From: Clostridia bacterium
Lineage (GTDB): Bacteria; Bacillota; Clostridia; Christensenellales; CAG-314
NCBI GenBank assembly: GCA_028710055.1
Contig: JAQUSX010000001.1
Span: forward strand, 1 to 22,701
Reading direction: 5' to 3'
DNA: 22,701 bases
Part shown: positions 6,472 to 13,753 of the stretch, piece by piece
How positions within the stretch are numbered: position 1 is the stretch's first letter
Layout of the letters: every line of letters starts with the position of its first letter
Translations under genes and position numbers: made by a program
The notes under the pieces: generated by a model
Databases searched by the model: none
What the model was told of the DNA's origin: nothing
The model's input: the letters and a program-made list of their open reading frames with translations, nothing else

Positions 6472-8042
6472 ATATCTTTCTCCGTACGCTTTTGCTCATT
6501 TAATTCCGTAAAAGCGTCAAATGTAAATTGTTTTCTTATAATGCCGATAGATTTTAATATCGGAGTCGGGTTTTCTTTGTTTTTTGCGTAACCCACACCT
6601 AAAGCGTCTAATAAGGGGTAAAATTGTTTCATCCTGAACACGAAATCCGCGTACGAGGTTTTTTCATTTCTCCATACATTTTCGGCAAAAGCTAATATAC
6701 GCGGAAAAACGTTGAAATCCAGTTTTTCTCGGTTGGGAATCCACTCCGTCCATATATTGCATTCGGCTCCCAAAACGTTTTGCATTTTATCTGATTCGAT
6801 GCCTTTTAGCGTGGTAAACGGATCGAACGAAAAAACTTTTTTTATCGGCGTCATCGCGTAGGGGTAATCAAAATACGTTTTCAAAAAATCCGATACGATT
6901 ACTTTTCTGCCGTTATTTATATGTTTGACGGTTATTGGGTTTTTGCCCATCGTAACGGGAGTCCAATGCTGGCAAATAATATTTTTATCCAAAGTATCAT
7001 TCAAGCATTCGTTCCAGCCGATAACTTTTTTGCCCTTTTTCGCAAGATATTCCGCAAAATAATTGAAAAAATATCCTTGCAAGGCTTCTTCGTCTAATAG
7101 ATTTTCTTCTTTTATTTTCGCTTGGCATTTCTCGCAGATTTTCCAGTTTTGCTTTGGAGCCTCGTCTCCGCCAAGATGAATATATTCTGAAGGGAAAAGT
7201 TCGGTTATCTCGTCTAAAATATTTTTTATCACAGTATACGTATCGGGATTGCCCGCGCAAAGAATATCTGTCGATATACCGAATTCTTTTCTGACGGGTA
7301 TTTTTTCTTTGCGGCAAGAAATTTCTGGCATTGCCGCGACAATCGCGGACGTATGTCCAGGCAAATCTACTTCGGGTACTATCTGTATGCCAAGTTCTGC
7401 GGCGTAATCTACCATTTCCCTTATTTCTTTTTTTGTGTAATATCCGCCGTATCTGTTTTCGTCTATGTATTTTTTTCCGTCATGCCTAAGCGTGCCGTCG
7501 CGAAAACTCGCTATTTTATTTAAAATAGGGTATTTTTCAATTTCAACTCTAAAACCTTGGTCGTCGCATAAATGCAAGTGAAGTACGTTTAGTTTTAGTA
7601 ACGACATTAGTTCGAGAAATCTTTTTATCTCGTTAGCGTCAAAAAAATGCCTTGAAACGTCGAAAGTAACCCCCCGCCAGTTAAAACGCGGCTTATCGCG
7701 TATCTCAACGGAAGGGATAAGGATTTTATCTTCCTTCACGTCTTTTTCGCAAAGTTGTCTTAGGGTTTGCATCGCCCATACCGCGCCTTTAACTTCGCTT
7801 GCCGTTATTTTGATGTTGTCGGGTTTGATGCTTAATATATATTCTTCTTCCGCCAAATTTTTGTCGAGTATATATTCTACAATATTCGTTACTTTCTGCT
7901 CGCCAAATTTCAAATTAAATAGTTTTGAAAAAATTTTTGCCGCGCTTGATAATTTTTCATCGCATTTTATAGCGGTGGAATCTGTCAAAACAAACGCCCC
8001 GTTAGAATAAATTATTTCGCTGGGCAAAGGAATCAATGCCAT
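6468..8042 (-). CDS. Cytoplasmic family GH20 beta-N-acetylhexosaminidase
   Basis: This 524-residue glycosidase would remove terminal beta-linked GlcNAc or GalNAc. A GH20b-like N-terminal domain (about 1-115) precedes the catalytic barrel, which opens with FNWRGVTFDVSRHFF (120-134). The substrate-assisted catalytic pair is Asp293-Glu294 in HLGGDEAP (289-296). The barrel also has DDQGFR at 160-165 and PEVDLPGHT at 223-231. There is no signal peptide, so it should act on imported oligosaccharides inside the cell. A C-x-x-C (303-306) follows the catalytic pair. The start is supported by AAAGGAG, and the gene overlaps pfkA by 4 bp. The SIS-family gene upstream is 103 nt away on the same strand. 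Substrate (chitobiose, mucin-type or peptidoglycan fragments) is not decided by sequence. Confidence 0.93.
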   Translation of the reverse strand: MALIPLPSEIIYSNGAFVLTDSTAIKCDEKLSSAAKIFSKLFNLKFGEQKVTNIVEYILDKNLAEEEYILSIKPDNIKITASEVKGAVWAMQTLRQLCEKDVKEDKILIPSVEIRDKPRFNWRGVTFDVSRHFFDANEIKRFLELMSLLKLNVLHLHLCDDQGFRVEIEKYPILNKIASFRDGTLRHDGKKYIDENRYGGYYTKKEIREMVDYAAELGIQIVPEVDLPGHTSAIVAAMPEISCRKEKIPVRKEFGISTDILCAGNPDTYTVIKNILDEITELFPSEYIHLGGDEAPKQNWKICEKCQAKIKEENLLDEEALQGYFFNYFAEYLAKKGKKVIGWNECLNDTLDKNIICQHWTPVTMGKNPITVKHINNGRKVIVSDFLKTYFDYPYAMTPIKKVFSFDPFTTLKGIESDKMQNVLGAECNIWTEWIPNREKLDFNVFPRILAFAENVWRNEKTSYADFVFRMKQFYPLLDALGVGYAKNKENPTPILKSIGIIRKQFTFDAFTELNEQKRTEKDI

Positions 8043-8145
8043 TTATTTGCTCCTTTTATAAAACTCATTTTTCGCAGTCAAAGGTTTTCATTTAACTAAA
8101 ATTCTCGACTATTTTTTATATTTTTATTTGCAGCTAATTACTGTT

Positions 8146-9183
8146 TTATTTAGTTATCGTAACCTTATTTAATCCGCGCGGACAATCGGGATTTATACCT
8201 CGTTTTTGCGATAAAATGCAAGACATAAGCTGTCCCGCGGTAGCGCATAAATATGGTGTGTAAACTTCTTCCACGCTCGGCAAAAGCAATCCGTCGCAAT
8301 CCTTAATAAGCTGTTCGTTATCGGTAAAAACAGTAATATCAGCGCCCGACGGTTTGAGTTTTTCTATCATTGCGACTGCGTCGTCATAAACTGCGTCGTT
8401 CATCGCCAAAATCAAAATTCTTGTTTTATCGTTAACGATTGCGAAAGGTCCGTGATGAAAATCCGAAATAGCGTAACTGCGCGCGTTTATATAACAAGTT
8501 TCCTGCAATTTCAAAGCTATTTCGTTAGCCGAAGATAAGTTAAGTCCCCGTCCGAGAATAATCATTTCATCGCAGTCCACATATTTGTCCGCAATCTCGC
8601 TTATTCGCGGTTTTGAGTCCAAAACTTTTTTAATATATTCGCTTATAGGCGGCATTTTTGCGGGCAGGTGCGTATTTTCGTCCATCAAAGCGTTTACTAT
8701 CATTTGAAGCACCAGCATTTCCGCCGTATATGTTTTTGTCGCGGCTAACGCTTTTTCTTCTTCCACGTCAAGATAAAAATGATATTGCGTTTCCAAAGCC
8801 ATCGGGCTTGTCAAATCGTTCGTAATCGCCACGGTTACCGCCCCTTGCGCCTGAGCTTCTTTCAAAATCGTTTGCACGTCCAATGCTTTACCGCTTTGCG
8901 ACACTCCGAACACGCAAGCGTCTTTCATTTTCAACTTTCCTTTGTACTGCGTAATAATAGACGGATAAATAAAATTAACGGGTATACCGACGCTTATTTC
9001 GCACAAATATTTAAAATACAGCGAAGCGTTGTTGCTGCTTCCGCGAGCGGCGACTATTATTTGACTGATATTTTGTTTTTTTATTAACCCCGCCAGTTTT
9101 TCGGCAAGAATGAGATTTGTGTCGTACGTGTTTATTAGCGCGGCGGGTTGTGAGAATATTTCTTTTTCCATTATCGTAATCAT
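8146..9183 (-). CDS. SIS-domain sugar-phosphate isomerase, likely NagB-II-type glucosamine-6-phosphate deaminase
   Basis: This 345-residue protein has two SIS domains and matches the isomerase half of GlmS without the N-terminal glutaminase. Motifs are RGSS (47-50), SQSG (95-98), ATKT (148-151) and GRG (211-213), with DFHHGP (241-246) and a C-terminal NPDCPRGLNKVT. Stand-alone proteins of this type act as GlcN6P deaminases (NagB-II/GlmD) or as related amino-sugar isomerases (AgaS, FrlB). The co-directional hexosaminidase and phosphofructokinase favour a catabolic deaminase giving fructose-6-phosphate and ammonia. AGGAG lies 8 nt before the ATG at 9183, favouring it over the ATG four codons in. 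A 20-nt perfect palindrome precedes the Shine-Dalgarno site. Confidence 0.85.
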   Translation of the reverse strand: MITIMEKEIFSQPAALINTYDTNLILAEKLAGLIKKQNISQIIVAARGSSNNASLYFKYLCEISVGIPVNFIYPSIITQYKGKLKMKDACVFGVSQSGKALDVQTILKEAQAQGAVTVAITNDLTSPMALETQYHFYLDVEEEKALAATKTYTAEMLVLQMIVNALMDENTHLPAKMPPISEYIKKVLDSKPRISEIADKYVDCDEMIILGRGLNLSSANEIALKLQETCYINARSYAISDFHHGPFAIVNDKTRILILAMNDAVYDDAVAMIEKLKPSGADITVFTDNEQLIKDCDGLLLPSVEEVYTPYLCATAGQLMSCILSQKRGINPDCPRGLNKVTITK

Positions 9184-9209
9184 ATCTGTTATCTCCTAAA
9201 TCCTTGTGT

Positions 9210-9229
9210 TTTGATTATTCCTAATCAAA
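9210..9229 (-). promoter_or_regulatory. Perfect inverted repeat in the leader of the amino-sugar operon
   Basis: TTTGATTA (9210-9217) and TAATCAAA (9222-9229) flank four bases. On the transcribed strand the cap reads GGAA, a GNRA-type tetraloop on an 8-bp stem. It lies about 14 nt upstream of the Shine-Dalgarno site and could be a DNA operator or an mRNA hairpin. Confidence 0.55.
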
Positions 9230-9273
9230 TTAAAAACTATTCTTTGCGCTTTGAGTTTTGGCTTATTGTAACG

Positions 9274-9301
9274 ACTATACTATCTCTTTCCTTTATGATA
9301 A
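9274..9301 (-). promoter_or_regulatory. Possible promoter of the amino-sugar operon
   Basis: On the minus strand TTATCA (9301-9296), 16 nt, TATAGT (9279-9274). The match is modest. If real, the palindrome at 9210-9229 lies in the transcribed leader, about 40 nt downstream of the start. Confidence 0.35.
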
Positions 9302-9366
9302 CTATATCACACTTTACGGCAATATGCAATTTTTACATAGGTTGCGCGCTCTCAAAAAATTAAGGC

Positions 9367-9412
9367 AAAATAAAACAATATCCGATTTTTTTTACGGATA
9401 TTGTTTTATTTT
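9367..9412. terminator. Long perfect-stem terminator between the small membrane protein gene and the amino-sugar operon
   Basis: An 18-bp perfect stem (9367-9384 with 9395-9412) closes a T-rich loop. The base pairs CCG/CGG at the loop are the only GC-rich part; the rest is AT. It sits just downstream of the minus-strand gene ending at 9438 and insulates the next operon. Confidence 0.85.
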
Positions 9413-9437
9413 TTTTAAATTAAAATATGTAGTTTTT

Positions 9438-9716
9438 TTAAATAAACCAAGGTAAAACGATTACCACAATCGCTACCGCAACTGAAATCCAAAACAAAAC
9501 TTTTACCAAAGTTTTTTTGTGCGTGCTGTAATATAGATAAGCGCAATAAACCATAACCAGCATAGCGCAGATTCTAAGTATGTTTTCAACCACAGCCGCA
9601 CCGCCGAAAGATATGCCGAAACGCTCCAAAATAATGCTTATCAGCGTGCCGATGCCCCAAACAACGAACAAAATAAAGCTCGCTAAATGCAGAAAATTTC
9701 TCTCGCCTTTTTTCAT
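9438..9716 (-). CDS. Small three-helix membrane protein of unknown function
   Basis: This 92-residue protein has three hydrophobic segments (about 9-30, 41-62 and 71-91), a short basic N-terminus (MKKGER) and basic residues (HKK) before the last helix. I do not recognise a family. AGGAGGT lies about 10 nt before the ATG, which argues that it is translated. It follows tcdA with a 40-nt gap on the same strand and probably shares its transcript, ended by the 18-bp hairpin downstream. Nothing ties it functionally to tRNA modification. Confidence 0.7.
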   Translation of the reverse strand: MKKGERNFLHLASFILFVVWGIGTLISIILERFGISFGGAAVVENILRICAMLVMVYCAYLYYSTHKKTLVKVLFWISVAVAIVVIVLPWFI

Positions 9717-9756
9717 AAGCTAATTACCTCCTAAAACTTACCGCTATTTTAACATA

Positions 9757-10437
9757 TTAAGAAGTTAAATTCAATAGGTCTCTTACCACTTCTCCCGCCA
9801 TTAAGTACCCCGCCACAGGCGGAACGAAAGAAATACTGGCGATAGGGTTAACGTGAGTTTCAATAGGTTTTGAAGGCGAATACAAGGTTTTTAACTGCTT
9901 TATTCCGATTTCTTTTAATTTGTGCCTTACCGTGCGTGCGAGCGGACAACCGCTGGTCTTATAGATATCTGTGATAGTAAAATCGGCGACGAGCCTATTG
10001 CCCGTCCCCATAGATGAAATTATCGGAACTTTACAAACGTCAGCCATATCTATAAGCGCGATTTTGCTGTCGACGCTGTCAATACAGTCAAGCACGTAAT
10101 CCACCAAAGTAAAATCAAACTTTACGCCGCGTTGATAAAAAATGGGAAATTTTTCGACTTGACAGAACGGATTTATGTCTTTAATCCTTAGCTCCATAGC
10201 TTCGACCTTGTATTGTCCGACTGTGGAATGAGTGGCTATTATTTGTCTGTTTATATTGCTGTAGTTTATTTTATCGTTATCAACCAAGATGATATGTCCG
10301 ATACCTGCACGAGCCAACGCTTCACAAGCCGCGCTTCCAACTCCGCCCAAGCCAAAAATCGCCACGGTGGAATTACCCAGTTTCTGCATTCCCTTCGCGC
10401 CGATCAACTTTTCTGTTCTTTCAAAAATCCTTTCCAT
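9757..10437 (-). CDS. tcdA: tRNA threonylcarbamoyladenosine dehydratase (ThiF/E1-like)
   Basis: This 226-residue ThiF-family protein has the nucleotide-binding GLGGVGS at 29-35, DNDKINYSNINRQI at 53-66 (Asp and Arg for ATP binding), DCIDSVDSK near 118-126 and SMGTGNR at 143-149. The C-terminal segment DIYKTSGCPLAR is typical of TcdA/CsdL (YgdL). The family uses ATP to cyclise t6A37 of tRNAs to ct6A. MoeB/ThiF-type E1 enzymes normally have a zinc CxxC pair, absent here, and no ubiquitin-like partner gene is adjacent. The Shine-Dalgarno AAAGGA is about 13 nt before the ATG, rather far. Confidence 0.92.
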   Translation of the reverse strand: MERIFERTEKLIGAKGMQKLGNSTVAIFGLGGVGSAACEALARAGIGHIILVDNDKINYSNINRQIIATHSTVGQYKVEAMELRIKDINPFCQVEKFPIFYQRGVKFDFTLVDYVLDCIDSVDSKIALIDMADVCKVPIISSMGTGNRLVADFTITDIYKTSGCPLARTVRHKLKEIGIKQLKTLYSPSKPIETHVNPIASISFVPPVAGYLMAGEVVRDLLNLTS

Positions 10438-10610
10438 TTTGTGCTTTAGTTCCTTTATTTCTTTTTCATTTGAGTGCTTTTAGACATTCATTTGAGAGTA
10501 TTTTTCGTATTTTTTTCGTCAACATTGTATCATAAATTACCAAACCGCGCCTTTTTTTTAGGTGATTATTATGTCGAATTTTGTATGCGTTTGTCGAAAT
10601 GCAATGGGTA
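10438..10610. other. Intergenic region upstream of tcdA
   Basis: This holds no supported gene. It contains an imperfect repeat of TTCATTTGAG at about 10466 and 10489, and TTGACG (minus strand, near 10519-10524) as a weak -35 candidate for tcdA. The remainder is AT-rich. Confidence 0.4.
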
Positions 10611-10645
10611 AAAATAAAACCCCCGCCTTTTTAACAAGCGGGGGC
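10611..10645 (-). terminator. Intrinsic terminator of gdhA
   Basis: Read leftward, CCCCCGC pairs with GCGGGGG (10644-10638 with 10626-10620) around an 11-nt loop, followed by TTTTATTTTT. It lies about 37 nt after the gdhA stop. Confidence 0.9.
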
Positions 10646-10680
10646 TATATTATTTAGTATTTATTTAATCCTATTTTAGA

Positions 10681-12030
10681 TTATACGTTACCTTGAGCCA
10701 TCATAGCCTTAGCAACTTTGTCAAAACCGGCGATGTTTGCGCCAGCGACAAGATTATAACCCAGATTGTAATCGATTGTAGCTTGCAAAATTTGAGTGTG
10801 AATGTTTTTCATGATGCCTTTAAGTTTTTCATCAACTTCTTCTGCAGTCCAAGACAAACGCATACTGTTTTGAGACATTTCAAGTCCGCTTGTAGCAACG
10901 CCGCCTGCGTTAACAGCTTTTGACGGGCATACGATAACGCCCTTGCTTTGCATTAATTCAACAGCTTCGTTTGTGCAAGGCATATTGGAAACTTCGTTAA
11001 CGTATTTGATACCCTTAGCAACGATAGCTTTCGCGTCTTCGATGCGGATTTCGTTCTGTGTTGCGCAAGGCATGCAAACGTCACAGTCAACATTGCCCCA
11101 AGGTTTTTTGCCGGCAACAAATTCTACTTGCGGGAATTTGTCTTTAAATTCGCTGACTTTGTTGTGTCTCCAGCTATTCATAACGGGCATAAAGTCTATC
11201 ATTTCTTGGGTCATGCCGTCTTTAAGATAAATGTAACCGTCGGGACCGGAAATTGTAACAACTTTGCCGCCGAGTTGTGTAATCTTTTGAGCTGCGCCCC
11301 AAGCTACGTTGCCGAAACCTGAAACGGAGAATTTCAAACCTTTAATGCTTATTTTTTCGTGAGCGAGAACTTCTGTAAAGAAATATGTTGCGCCGTAACC
11401 TGTAGCTTCGGGTCTGATTAAGCTGCCGCCGAAAGCAAGGTCTTTGCCTGTCAAAACGCCGTTTTCGTAAGCGTTTTTAATTCTCTTGTATTGTCCAAAT
11501 AAGTAACCGATTTCTCTTGCGCCAACGCCCATATCACCAGCGGGAACGTCGGTATTCGGACCGATATGTCTATAAAGTTCTGTCATAAAACTTTGGCAGA
11601 AACGCATAACTTCCGCGTCGCTTTTTCCTGTGGGGTCAAAATCTGAACCGCCCTTACCGCCGCCCATAGGAAGACTGGTAAGACTGTTCTTCAATGTTTG
11701 TTCAAAAGCCAAAAATTTCATAATAGAAAGGTTTACTGACGGAGCAAATCTCAAACCGCCCTTATACGGTCCGATAGCGCTGCTGAACTGTACTCTGTAG
11801 CCTTTGTTAACGCAGACTTTGCCGCTGTCGTCAACCCAAGGAACTCTGAACATAATAACGCGTTCTGGTTCTACAAAACGTTCCAATAATCCCGCTTTTT
11901 CATATTCGGGATGTTTGTCAAAAACCGGTTCTAGCGAATGCAAAATTTCAGTCGCTGTTTGGTGAAATTCGGGTTCGTTGGGATTACGTCTGATGACTTC
12001 TTCCAAAACTCTTTGAACATAATTAGACAT
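10681..12030 (-). CDS. gdhA: Glutamate dehydrogenase, hexameric, with NAD-type coenzyme residues
   Basis: This 449-residue enzyme interconverts glutamate and 2-oxoglutarate plus ammonia. Substrate and catalytic residues are present: Lys90, Lys114, PMGGGKGG with Lys126 (121-128), and Asp166 in VPAGDMG. The Rossmann loop is SGFGNVA (237-243). After the second strand comes SGPDG (261-265). Phe239, Pro263 and Asp264 match the positions that set NAD preference in the Clostridium symbiosum enzyme, to which the whole protein is very similar. I therefore expect NAD-linked, probably catabolic, activity although such proteins are often labelled NADP-specific. AAAGGAGA precedes the ATG; the promoter is at 12123-12151. 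The glutamate symporter gene lies just upstream on the same strand but behind a terminator. Confidence 0.96.
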   Translation of the reverse strand: MSNYVQRVLEEVIRRNPNEPEFHQTATEILHSLEPVFDKHPEYEKAGLLERFVEPERVIMFRVPWVDDSGKVCVNKGYRVQFSSAIGPYKGGLRFAPSVNLSIMKFLAFEQTLKNSLTSLPMGGGKGGSDFDPTGKSDAEVMRFCQSFMTELYRHIGPNTDVPAGDMGVGAREIGYLFGQYKRIKNAYENGVLTGKDLAFGGSLIRPEATGYGATYFFTEVLAHEKISIKGLKFSVSGFGNVAWGAAQKITQLGGKVVTISGPDGYIYLKDGMTQEMIDFMPVMNSWRHNKVSEFKDKFPQVEFVAGKKPWGNVDCDVCMPCATQNEIRIEDAKAIVAKGIKYVNEVSNMPCTNEAVELMQSKGVIVCPSKAVNAGGVATSGLEMSQNSMRLSWTAEEVDEKLKGIMKNIHTQILQATIDYNLGYNLVAGANIAGFDKVAKAMMAQGNV

Positions 12031-12116
12031 ATCGTCTCTCCTTTATTTTAATGACCCGTAGTCATTTTAGACCGTGAAAAAACCGTCTTGGGACTTATGC
12101 CCAAAACCTTTTTGCC
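12031..12116 (-). promoter_or_regulatory. Structured 5' leader of gdhA
   Basis: The predicted 86-nt leader contains a hairpin TTGGG/CCCAA with a bulged base (12104-12088), followed a few bases on by six T. A second hairpin, AATGAC/GTCATT with a 5-nt loop (12066-12050), lies just before the Shine-Dalgarno site. CTTGG near the 5' end could pair with CCAAG in the first hairpin as an alternative. It may be an attenuator; no known riboswitch core is seen. Confidence 0.4.
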
Positions 12117-12122
12117 AAGGTC

Positions 12123-12151
12123 ATTGTAGCACTTAAAACTTTATTTGTAAA
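12123..12151 (-). promoter_or_regulatory. Promoter of gdhA
   Basis: On the minus strand TTTACA (12151-12146), 17 nt, TACAAT (12128-12123). The start would be near 12116. Confidence 0.82.
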
Positions 12152-12220
12152 ACGAATAAACGACAATATCTGCGAAATAATTTCTTTTAAATTTAGCATT
12201 TGTCAAAACATGAAAAAAAT

Positions 12221-12252
12221 AAAAAAACCGCCCTTTTTTGGAGCGGTTTTTG
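12221..12252 (-). terminator. Intrinsic terminator of gltS
   Basis: AAAAACCGC (12223-12231) pairs with GCGGTTTTT (12243-12251), extended by CC/GG next to the T-rich loop. A and T runs flank it. It separates the gltS transcript from the gdhA promoter. Confidence 0.9.
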
Positions 12253-12268
12253 TTTGCCAGATATTTCC

Positions 12269-13717
12269 TTATTCTTCTTTTTTGTCTTGTTTGTAGGCTT
12301 TATGGAATATTGATTTTCTGAACAAAATCAAGTTTATTACGACAAAAAGCACTACTAAGATACCCAAAGTCAGCCACGCCATACCGTTTGGATTGCCTCC
12401 GATTGGGTCGGGCGCAACACCGAGTAGCAGCAGCATCGGGAAACCGAAAACGATAGCGTAAAGCGGCAGATAAACAAGATTGCTTGCCGCGGGCGTTCTA
12501 AATTCGGGATCCACTTCGCGGGCTAAAATAACGCCCGTTGACGCAGTTCCCGTACAGTTGCCGAATAAAGCCAAAAACTGCTCGTCGGGATAATTGGGGA
12601 ACACTTTTTTCGAAACTTTTTTGAGATAAAAATACGTCACTACGCCGCCCGCAATGCACAAAATCGAAAGCGGTATAATAAATTCGGGATAAGTGAACGC
12701 TTCGAGTTTTATTGCCGCGATACTAGCCACAACCATGAAGTCAAAGCAAAAACCGCCGATACGTGAAAGCATAAAGTCGTTTGTGTATTTGCGTTTCATA
12801 ACGCCTTTACGGTATAGAGCGTTGAGTATCGCCTTTACGCCCATAGCAACCGCCGTACCTACAAGGAAGTTAAAGCCCCAAATAAGAGGATTTACGGTTT
12901 TGAGCAAGAATTTTGTAGGGTCAGGATCAATCGCTAAGAAAAGTCTATATAGCCCGTACATAATACCGAAAGCGATGATATAAGAAATAACGACGAATGC
13001 GATTTGAACTGTCATTTTGTCCATAGATTCGCTCATGGGTATTTCGTCTTTCGGCGAAACCGATTCGTCTTTGCAGTCTTCCGCGTTTTCATGACTGCCG
13101 CCGACTACCAGTTTGCCGCGTTTGCGCATTCCCGCAAAATATACGCAGCCGCCGATAGAAGCGGTAATAAAGCCCATTGCGGCTATAGTTAAGCCGAAAC
13201 TCGCTCCGTTAGCAAAACCTAAGTTTTCATAAATTTGTCCCCAGTTAAACGCTTGTCCGGGTCCTTGACCGTAACCCATAGGCAGTATCAAGCCGCTTGC
13301 GGGGAAAATGTTGGCGATAACGAAAGAAAGTCCCAAAGTAACAGCCAAGCCGACGATACCTTGAATAAGATAAGAGCCTACAACGCTTAGACCGCTGTCC
13401 ATTATTTCGCCGTTACGTTTTTTCTTTTCTTTTTTGTCGCCGCTTGACTTAAGAGCAAGAGCTACAAAGCCCAAGCCGAGACCGTGATAAGTCATGTATT
13501 CCAGCGTCAGGTCGTTAAACATTGAAACCCCTGCGATACTCTTGTAAATCACGTCGGCTATAAGCACTAAAAAACCGCCGAGTAAAGCGGAGGGAATCAT
13601 AAGCTTACGCAAAAAAGGTATGTATCTTCGCATAAGATTAGCCAAAAGCATTGCCGCAAGCAAGATAGCTAACGTCAGTAAAAAAGACCATACTTCCGAG
13701 TCCCAAAAATTAAACAT
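12269..13717 (-). CDS. gltS: Sodium/glutamate symporter family transporter
   Basis: This 482-residue polytopic membrane protein has two homologous halves of hydrophobic segments split by a hydrophilic cytoplasmic loop (about 198-235). Glycine-rich re-entrant regions are at GYGQGPGQAFNWG (148-160) in the first half and GNCTGTASTG (386-395) in the second, the latter followed by REVDPEFRTPAASNLV. These fit the GltS (ESS) family, which imports glutamate with sodium. E. coli GltS is about 400 residues, so this version is longer, mainly through the central loop. AAAGGAG precedes the ATG. It is 36 nt behind the acyltransferase gene and may be read from that promoter. The adjacent glutamate dehydrogenase supports glutamate as substrate. 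Confidence 0.9.
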   Translation of the reverse strand: MFNFWDSEVWSFLLTLAILLAAMLLANLMRRYIPFLRKLMIPSALLGGFLVLIADVIYKSIAGVSMFNDLTLEYMTYHGLGLGFVALALKSSGDKKEKKKRNGEIMDSGLSVVGSYLIQGIVGLAVTLGLSFVIANIFPASGLILPMGYGQGPGQAFNWGQIYENLGFANGASFGLTIAAMGFITASIGGCVYFAGMRKRGKLVVGGSHENAEDCKDESVSPKDEIPMSESMDKMTVQIAFVVISYIIAFGIMYGLYRLFLAIDPDPTKFLLKTVNPLIWGFNFLVGTAVAMGVKAILNALYRKGVMKRKYTNDFMLSRIGGFCFDFMVVASIAAIKLEAFTYPEFIIPLSILCIAGGVVTYFYLKKVSKKVFPNYPDEQFLALFGNCTGTASTGVILAREVDPEFRTPAASNLVYLPLYAIVFGFPMLLLLGVAPDPIGGNPNGMAWLTLGILVVLFVVINLILFRKSIFHKAYKQDKKEE

Positions 13718-13753
13718 AAATAACTCCTTTAAAAAAAAATTGGCTTATATCTT

